Shown: positions 59,258-64,000 of the stretch, one piece after another
Position numbering within the stretch: position 1 is the stretch's first letter
Layout: the number at the start of each line of letters is the position of its first letter
Assembly: GCF_029626155.1 (NCBI RefSeq)
Contig: NZ_JARUBL010000001.1
Coordinates: 5,622,501-5,686,500 of the forward strand
DNA length: 64,000 nt
Origin: Solwaraspora sp. WMMD1047
GTDB lineage: Bacteria; Actinomycetota; Actinomycetes; Mycobacteriales; Micromonosporaceae
Direction of reading: 5' to 3'
Translations under genes and position numbers: made by a program
Notes under the pieces: generated by a model
The model's database searches: none
What the model was told of the DNA's origin: nothing
The model's input: only the letters and a program-made list of their open reading frames with translations

Positions 59258-59548
59258 TCAGTAGCGGCTGACGCCGCGGCGGCGGCTGCCGACGCCCGCG
59301 ATCAGCGCGACGGCGATGGCCGCGACCAGCACCTGGATGAGCAGCTCGGTCCAGTCGATACCGGCGGTCTGGGTGGCGATGCCGGCGGCCCGGGCGATCA
59401 CGGTGCCGAGCAGCGCGGCACCGACGCCGACGAGCATGGTCAGCCAGAGCGGCATGTTCTGCCGGCCGGGGACGACCAGACGGCCGAGCGCCCCGATGAT
59501 CAGACCAACGATGAGTGCGGTGATGATGCCCATGACGGTGAATTCCAC
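59258..59548 (-). CDS. GlsB/YeaQ/YmgE-family (transglycosylase-associated) membrane protein
   Basis: A protein of about 96 residues with three transmembrane helices. The family pattern IITALIVGLIIGALGRLVVPGRQ is clear at the start, followed by WLTMLVGVGAALLGTVIARA, and it ends in a basic GSRRRGVSRY. The GTG at 59548 is behind GGAGGAGG. Family members are small stress-linked membrane proteins of unknown mechanism. The frame is open upstream, but the ribosome binding site decides the start. Confidence 0.88.
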   Translation of the reverse strand: MEFTVMGIITALIVGLIIGALGRLVVPGRQNMPLWLTMLVGVGAALLGTVIARAAGIATQTAGIDWTELLIQVLVAAIAVALIAGVGSRRRGVSRY

Positions 59549-59619
59549 GGCCGTCCTCCTCCAAGAAGTGTCACACGCTGTTGTTGTGGTGACGGCTAGA
59601 TTCCCGGCCGCAGCGACGC

Positions 59620-60156
59620 TCAAACCGATCCATGCCCCAGACGTCGCGCAACGTCGGCAACGGCCGCATTCATCGTCGAGAACGCCAAAGCGGGCGGATC
59701 GGCGACGGAAAACCACTTCATTTCGGACGATTCGCTTGGGTCAAGGGTAACTTCTCCGCGCGGGATGGTGGCCAGATAGAAGATTTCCAGCAGCGGCAGC
59801 GCCTCGTCCTGGAACTCGTAGCTGCCCACGTACATCCCGATCAGGTCGCCCAGGGTGACATCGACGCCGAGTTCTTCGCGGGCCTCCCGCCGCGCGGCGT
59901 CGGTGGGGTGCTCGGCGCCGTCGCAGAATCCGCCGGGGGTCTCCCACCGGCCGGCCCGGGGCTCGGCCACCCGGCGCAGCGCCAGAAAGTGCGGCCGGTC
60001 GCCGTCCCCGTCGAGCACCACCAGGTTGACCGTCGGGCGGGCGTTGACGAACAGCTGGTAGCCGCAGCCGGCGCAGGCCACCGGCGGCGGTCCGGACAGC
60101 GGCGCCGCACAACGCGGGCAGAACCGGGCCGCCGGCCCGTACGCCCGGAGGGTCAC
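59620..60156 (-). CDS. NUDIX hydrolase with N-terminal zinc ribbon
   Basis: A 178-residue protein. A zinc ribbon ([18 protein letters not shown]) leads into a NUDIX domain with the box [26 protein letters not shown] (residues about 95-118). This layout resembles the NudC-like group acting on NADH or nucleotide-sugar-type substrates; the exact substrate is open. The GTG at 60156 overlaps the lepA stop (GTGA). Confidence 0.88.
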   Translation of the reverse strand: MTLRAYGPAARFCPRCAAPLSGPPPVACAGCGYQLFVNARPTVNLVVLDGDGDRPHFLALRRVAEPRAGRWETPGGFCDGAEHPTDAARREAREELGVDVTLGDLIGMYVGSYEFQDEALPLLEIFYLATIPRGEVTLDPSESSEMKWFSVADPPALAFSTMNAAVADVARRLGHGSV

Positions 60157-62033
60157 TTCTTCCCGCCGGCCTTCCCGTCGCCGCCGTCGGAGGTGGAGAG
60201 GGCGGCGATGAAGGCTTCCTGCGGGACCTCGACCCGGCCCACCATCTTCATCCGCTTCTTCCCCTCCTTCTGCTTCTCCAGCAGCTTGCGCTTCCGGGTG
60301 ATGTCACCGCCGTAGCACTTCGCCAGGACGTCCTTGCGGATCGCCCGGATCGTCTCCCGGGCGATCACCCGGTTGCCGATCGCCGCCTGGATCGGCACCT
60401 CGAACTGCTGCCGGGGGATCAGCTTGCGCAGCTTGGCCGCGATCGTGGTGCCGTAGTTGTAGGCCTTGTCCTTGTGGACGATCGCGCTGAACGCGTCCAC
60501 CGCGTCGCCGTGCAGCAGGATGTCCACCTTGACCAGCTCGGACTGCTGCTCGCCGGAGGGCTCGTAGTCCAGCGAGGCGTACCCCTTGGTCCGGCTCTTG
60601 AGCTGGTCGAAGAAGTCGAAGATGATCTCCGCGAGGGGCAGCGTGTAGCGCAGCTCGACCCGGTCGGCGGAGAGGTAGTCCATCCCCTTGAGGGTGCCCC
60701 GCCGCCCCTGGCAGAGCTCCATCACCGCGCCGACGTAGTCGTTCGGGGTCAGCACGGTGGCCCGCACCACCGGCTCGTACACCTCGGCGACCTTGCCGGT
60801 CGGGTACTCGCTCGGGTTGGTGACGGTCACCTCCGCGCCGTCCTCCATCAGCACCCGGTAGACCACGTTCGGGGCCGTCGAGATCAGATCGAGGCCGAAC
60901 TCGCGCTCCAGCCGCTCCCGGATGATCTCCAGGTGCAGCAGGCCGAGGAAGCCGCACCGGAACCCGAACCCGAGCGCGGCCGAGGTCTCCGGTTCGTAGT
61001 TCAGCGCGGCGTCGTTGAGCTTGAGTTTGTCCAGCGCGTCCCGCAGGTCCGGGTAGTCCGAGCCGTCGATCGGGTACAGCCCGGAGTAGACCATCGGCTT
61101 CGGGTCCTTGTAGCCGCCGAGCGCCTCGGTGGCCGGCCGGTTGTTGATGGTCACCGTGTCACCGACCCGGGACTGCCGGACGTCCTTCACACCGGTGATG
61201 AGGTAGCCCACCTCGCCGACGCCGAGCGCCGTCGACTTGAGCATCTCCGGGGAGATCACCCCGATCTCCAGCAGTTCGTGCACGGCGCCGGTGGACATCA
61301 TCTTGATCCGGTCCCGGGCCTCGATCCGGCCGTCGATGACCCGCACGTAGGTGACCACGCCCCGGTAGACGTCGTAGACCGAGTCGAAGATCATCGCGCG
61401 GGCCGGGGCGGCCGCGTCGCCGACCGGCGGCTTGAACTGCCGGACGATCTCGTCGAGCAGATGCGGTACGCCCTCCCCGGTTTTGCCGGAGACCCGGATG
61501 CAGTCCTCCGGCTCGCCGCCGATCAGGTGCGCCAGTTCCTCGGCGAACTTGTCCGGCTGGGCGGCCGGCAGGTCGATCTTGTTGAGCACCGGGATGACGT
61601 GCAGGTCGTTCTCCAGCGCCAGGTAGAGGTTCGCCAGCGTCTGCGCCTCGATCCCCTGCGCCGCGTCGACAAGCAGCACCGCGCCCTCGCAGGCGGCCAG
61701 CGAGCGGGAGACCTCGTAGGTGAAGTCGACGTGCCCCGGCGTGTCGATCATGTTGAGCACGGCCGCCTCGCCGGCCCGTTCGCCGTCGCGCACGGTCCAG
61801 GGCATCCGGACCGCCTGGCTCTTGATCGTGATGCCGCGTTCCCGCTCGATGTCCATCCGGTCCAGGTACTGGGCGCGCATCTGCCGGTCGTCCACCACCC
61901 CGGTGAGCTGCAGCATCCGGTCGGCCAGCGTCGACTTGCCGTGGTCGATGTGGGCGATGATGCAGAAGTTCCTGATCCGACCGGGATCGGTCGTACCAGG
62001 CGCGTTCGCGCCGGGATCTGGCGTCGGTGGCAC
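60153..62033 (-). CDS. lepA: Elongation factor 4 (LepA)
   Basis: A 626-residue ribosomal GTPase. It has G1 AHIDHGKST, switch [17 protein letters not shown]3 DTPGHVDF, G4 NKID, domains II and III, an EF-G-like domain V and the LepA-specific C-terminal domain ([20 protein letters not shown]). It back-translocates or remodels stalled ribosomes. It starts at GTG 62033 with a short non-conserved head ([15 protein letters not shown]). The downstream NUDIX gene overlaps. Confidence 0.97.
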   Translation of the reverse strand: MPPTPDPGANAPGTTDPGRIRNFCIIAHIDHGKSTLADRMLQLTGVVDDRQMRAQYLDRMDIERERGITIKSQAVRMPWTVRDGERAGEAAVLNMIDTPGHVDFTYEVSRSLAACEGAVLLVDAAQGIEAQTLANLYLALENDLHVIPVLNKIDLPAAQPDKFAEELAHLIGGEPEDCIRVSGKTGEGVPHLLDEIVRQFKPPVGDAAAPARAMIFDSVYDVYRGVVTYVRVIDGRIEARDRIKMMSTGAVHELLEIGVISPEMLKSTALGVGEVGYLITGVKDVRQSRVGDTVTINNRPATEALGGYKDPKPMVYSGLYPIDGSDYPDLRDALDKLKLNDAALNYEPETSAALGFGFRCGFLGLLHLEIIRERLEREFGLDLISTAPNVVYRVLMEDGAEVTVTNPSEYPTGKVAEVYEPVVRATVLTPNDYVGAVMELCQGRRGTLKGMDYLSADRVELRYTLPLAEIIFDFFDQLKSRTKGYASLDYEPSGEQQSELVKVDILLHGDAVDAFSAIVHKDKAYNYGTTIAAKLRKLIPRQQFEVPIQAAIGNRVIARETIRAIRKDVLAKCYGGDITRKRKLLEKQKEGKKRMKMVGRVEVPQEAFIAALSTSDGGDGKAGGKK

Positions 62034-62432
62034 AGCAGTCCGTTCTGATCGGCTCGGGTCCGGGGTCGGCCCGGGTCTGGTCGGTCAAGCCCTGGCCTGG
62101 TCGGTCGTGGCCTGGTCGGGTCGTGGCTCGTTATCGGCTCGTGGCTCGTCTTCGGTACTGGGTCGCGGTCGGCTCCGGTCAGCTCGCCGGCTGGTGGTGC
62201 TTTGTCGGCTGGCGGATCCTGATCGGCTGGTGGTGGCAGGACGGCCGGCGCTGGCGCCGGCCCGACACCTATGTTCCCATGCCGCCCCGCCCCGGGTCTG
62301 ATCACTCCTCCCGCCCGGCCCGGCCGGGTGCGCCGGCGGGTCCGCCGGCGCCCGGCGGCCAGCCGCCGCGGGAGTCGGCCAGCTGATGTCGGCCGGATGA
62401 TGTCGTTGCGATGATCAAGGCAGGATGGTTCC
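62034..62432. other. 399-bp intergenic region with degenerate GGTCGG/GGCTGG repeats
   Basis: The region between divergent lepA and the phosphotransferase gene has no convincing gene. Between about 62070 and 62250 it is made of degenerate short repeats such as TCGTGGCCTGGTCGG and GGCTCGTGGCTCG. Both promoters must lie here, but no clear -35/-10 pair was recognised. Confidence 0.5.
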
Positions 62433-63446
62433 ATGCCCACTGTTTGTGTCCCGCCGGTCCCCTACGGCACGACGGCCGTGCGTCCGGGCTGGGCCGAGCT
62501 GCCGGCGGAGCTGCGGACCGCCATCGCCGCCCGGCTGCACTCCCCGGTGGTCTGGGCGACCACCGCGCACGGCGGGTTCACCCGTGGCTTCGCGGCGGTG
62601 CTCGACACCGAGGCCGGGGACCGGGTGTTCGTCAAGGCGGCCTCCCTGGCCGACCAGCGGCACCTGAGCGACTACTACGCGCGGGAGGCCGCCATCAGCG
62701 CGGTCCTGCCCGCGGGGCTGCGGGTGGCCCGACCGCGGTGGACCCTCACCGTGGCCGGGTACTACGTCATCTGTCTGGACGCCATCGACGGCCGCCTGCC
62801 GACCCTGCCGTGGGACCCGGCGGAGCTGGACGCCACGCTGGCCGGTTACGCCACCGTCGCGGCGAGCCTGACCAACCCGCCGGCCGAGCTGGTGGCGCTG
62901 GGCCTGCCCGAGCTGGCGGAGATCGCCCGGACCGACCTGTGCTGGTGGCGCGACATCGCCGCCGGGGTCGAGCCGCTGCCGACCGTCGCGGTGCGTGGGC
63001 CGGCCGGGGCGCTCGCCGGGCCCGGGCTCCGCGGCCACCTGCCGGAACTGGCGGCGCTGGAGGCCCTCCTACCCTCGTACGCCCGGACCGGCTCGGTGAT
63101 CCACTGCGACCTGCGGGTGGACAACGTGCTCATCGACCGGGCCGGCGACGCCTGGTTCTGCGACTGGAACTGGGTCTGTTACGGACCCGCCTGGTTCGAC
63201 GTGGCCGGCCTGCTGGTCACGGCGTACGCCTCCGGGTTGGACGCCGATCGGCTGTTCGCGGAGTCGCCGACCGCCCGGCAGGCACCGCCGGATGCCCTGG
63301 ACGTGACGTTGGCTGCCCTCGCCGGGCACTGGCTGACCCGGGCCGCCGCCGGCCCGAGCAGCGGCTCGCCGCATCTCGGCGCGCACCAGCAGTGGAGCGG
63401 GGAGATCGCGCTCGGCTGGCTCGCCGAACGCCGCGGCTGGCGCTGA
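62433..63446 (+). CDS. Aminoglycoside phosphotransferase (APH) family kinase-like protein
   Basis: A 337-residue protein. The kinase fold is seen in VFVKAASLADQRHLSDYYAR (lysine near 65), and the catalytic loop VIHCDLRVDNVLI followed by FCDWNWVCYGPAWFD contains the HxDxxxxN and D residues of the phosphotransferase family. It is a free-standing gene without resistance partners and the acceptor is unknown; many actinobacterial members have unknown small-molecule substrates. It lies between lepA and rpsT. Confidence 0.85.
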   Translation: MPTVCVPPVPYGTTAVRPGWAELPAELRTAIAARLHSPVVWATTAHGGFTRGFAAVLDTEAGDRVFVKAASLADQRHLSDYYAREAAISAVLPAGLRVARPRWTLTVAGYYVICLDAIDGRLPTLPWDPAELDATLAGYATVAASLTNPPAELVALGLPELAEIARTDLCWWRDIAAGVEPLPTVAVRGPAGALAGPGLRGHLPELAALEALLPSYARTGSVIHCDLRVDNVLIDRAGDAWFCDWNWVCYGPAWFDVAGLLVTAYASGLDADRLFAESPTARQAPPDALDVTLAALAGHWLTRAAAGPSSGSPHLGAHQQWSGEIALGWLAERRGWR

Positions 63447-63467
63447 AGCCGGCCGGGCTGACCGGTT

Positions 63468-63496
63468 TTGGCCCCGGTCGGCCGACCTGGTAGCCT
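63468..63496 (+). promoter_or_regulatory. rpsT promoter candidate
   Basis: TTGGCC (63468-63473) and TAGCCT (63491-63496) are 17 bp apart. The predicted leader of about 110 nt contains a CGTGCC/GGCACG hairpin and an 18-bp direct repeat. Confidence 0.45.
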
Positions 63497-63542
63497 GGCT
63501 TTTCACGTGCCCAACCCGGCACGGGTACAAGCACGGACTCAG

Positions 63543-63581
63543 CTCGAGTCAGCAAACCAGCGAACTCGAGTCAGCAAACCA
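63543..63581 (+). repeat. 18-bp direct repeat in the rpsT leader
   Basis: CTCGAGTCAGCAAACCAG occurs at 63543-63560 and again at 63564-63581 with a 21-bp period (two helical turns, or two RNA motifs). It lies between the promoter and the start codon. Confidence 0.85.
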
Positions 63582-63612
63582 GAAACCCTAGCTACCAGGA
63601 CGAGGCTGTCGC

Positions 63613-63879
63613 GTGGCGAACATCAAGTCCCAGATCAAGCGCAACCGGCAGAACGAGAAGCGCCGGCTGCGCAACAAGTCGGTCAAGTCGTCGCTGAAGA
63701 CCGCCATCCGGAAGTTCAACGCGGCCGCCGAGAGCGGCGACGCCGAGCAGGCCACCGCTCTGATGCGGGCGGCTTCGCGGCAGTTGGACAAGGCCGCCAG
63801 CAAGGGCGTGATCCACGCCAACCAGGCGGCGAACCGCAAGTCGGCGATCGCCAAGCGCATGGGGTCGCTCGCCGCCTGA
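63613..63879 (+). CDS. rpsT: 30S ribosomal protein S20
   Basis: An 88-residue, strongly basic helical protein. [20 protein letters not shown] and [18 protein letters not shown] are the S20 hallmarks, and it ends in [16 protein letters not shown]. It binds the 5' domain of 16S rRNA early in 30S assembly. The GTG start at 63613 has ACGAGG about 7 nt upstream. It is the last gene seen; the final 120 bp of the window are GC-rich intergenic DNA without a recognised feature. Confidence 0.98.
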   Translation: MANIKSQIKRNRQNEKRRLRNKSVKSSLKTAIRKFNAAAESGDAEQATALMRAASRQLDKAASKGVIHANQAANRKSAIAKRMGSLAA

Positions 63880-64000
63880 CCAGGCACCCGGGCCTCGGCC
63901 CGTCGAGCGAGCCTCGGGCGCGCAGATCTTCGATCGGGCGTCGACCGGCCACCGGCCGGGTCGGCGCCCGTCGCGCTGTCCGGGGCGCCGTGCTTTCCAC

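Noticed and set aside
63880-64000. Terminator after rpsT
   Set aside because: Several GC-rich partial dyads (for example near 63940-63962) exist, but none is long or distinct enough to call.

Overview
The window is high-GC actinobacterial chromosome. Gene content and style point to Micromonosporaceae or a close relative: many ATGA/GTGA start-stop overlaps, common GTG and TTG starts, several start codons sitting about 7 nt below a TAnnnT -10 element, a CIRCE-HrcA system and a smtB-zur pair. No tRNA, rRNA, CRISPR array or insertion sequence was seen. A conserved actinobacterial backbone (glyS, smtB-zur, uppS, recO, era, cytidine-deaminase-like gene, corC-like gene, ybeY, phoH, rsmE, dnaJ, hrcA, hemW, lepA, rpsT) runs through it in nearly the order remembered for Mycobacterium tuberculosis, with accessory blocks between.

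Layout. 0-6.9 kb: a minus-strand operon of two large secreted or membrane-anchored modular proteins (DNRLRE plus LamG; DNRLRE plus FG-GAP) that share their N-terminal region, with the first codons of a third gene at the left edge. 7-12.7 kb: two-component system, MFS exporter with divergent MerR regulator, ECF sigma factor with a membrane partner, NUDIX hydrolase. 12.7-15.5 kb: glyS and small proteins. 15.5-19.1 kb: zinc module with a Zur box, znuABC, a SmtB-type sensor and Zur. 19.8-20.8 kb: an FHA-like protein and a probable trypsin-co-occurring-domain protein.

20.9-26.8 kb is the most interesting part: a minus-strand operon that looks like a complete circular (head-to-tail cyclised) bacteriocin cluster. 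It has a 93-residue precursor whose predicted core resembles circularin A and garvicin ML, a SpoIIM/DUF95 membrane protein, two uncharacterised membrane proteins, a 533-residue polytopic protein, an ATPase with an odd signature motif, and a second ABC ATPase plus permease. I recognised it from the precursor and the gene set by eye, without a database search.

26.9-34.5 kb: acyl-CoA dehydrogenase, DUF6328 protein, a permease/DUF1980 pair, and a TPP-riboswitch-controlled thiamine-precursor ECF transporter (ykoEDC type). 34.5-41.2 kb: uppS, recO, a DUF4097 lipoprotein and the phoH-ybeY-corC-cdd-era operon. 41.4-52.1 kb: serine hydrolase, HIT protein, GH3 glycosidase, type-2-like ileS, and a TetR-MMPL pair with a twin operator. 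52.2-64 kb: rsmE-dnaJ-hrcA with CIRCE, DUF4870 protein, hemW, enoyl-CoA hydratase-like protein, lysozyme-fold protein, GlsB-type membrane protein, zinc-ribbon NUDIX, lepA, a phosphotransferase and rpsT. Long perfect hairpins separate two of the convergent gene pairs.
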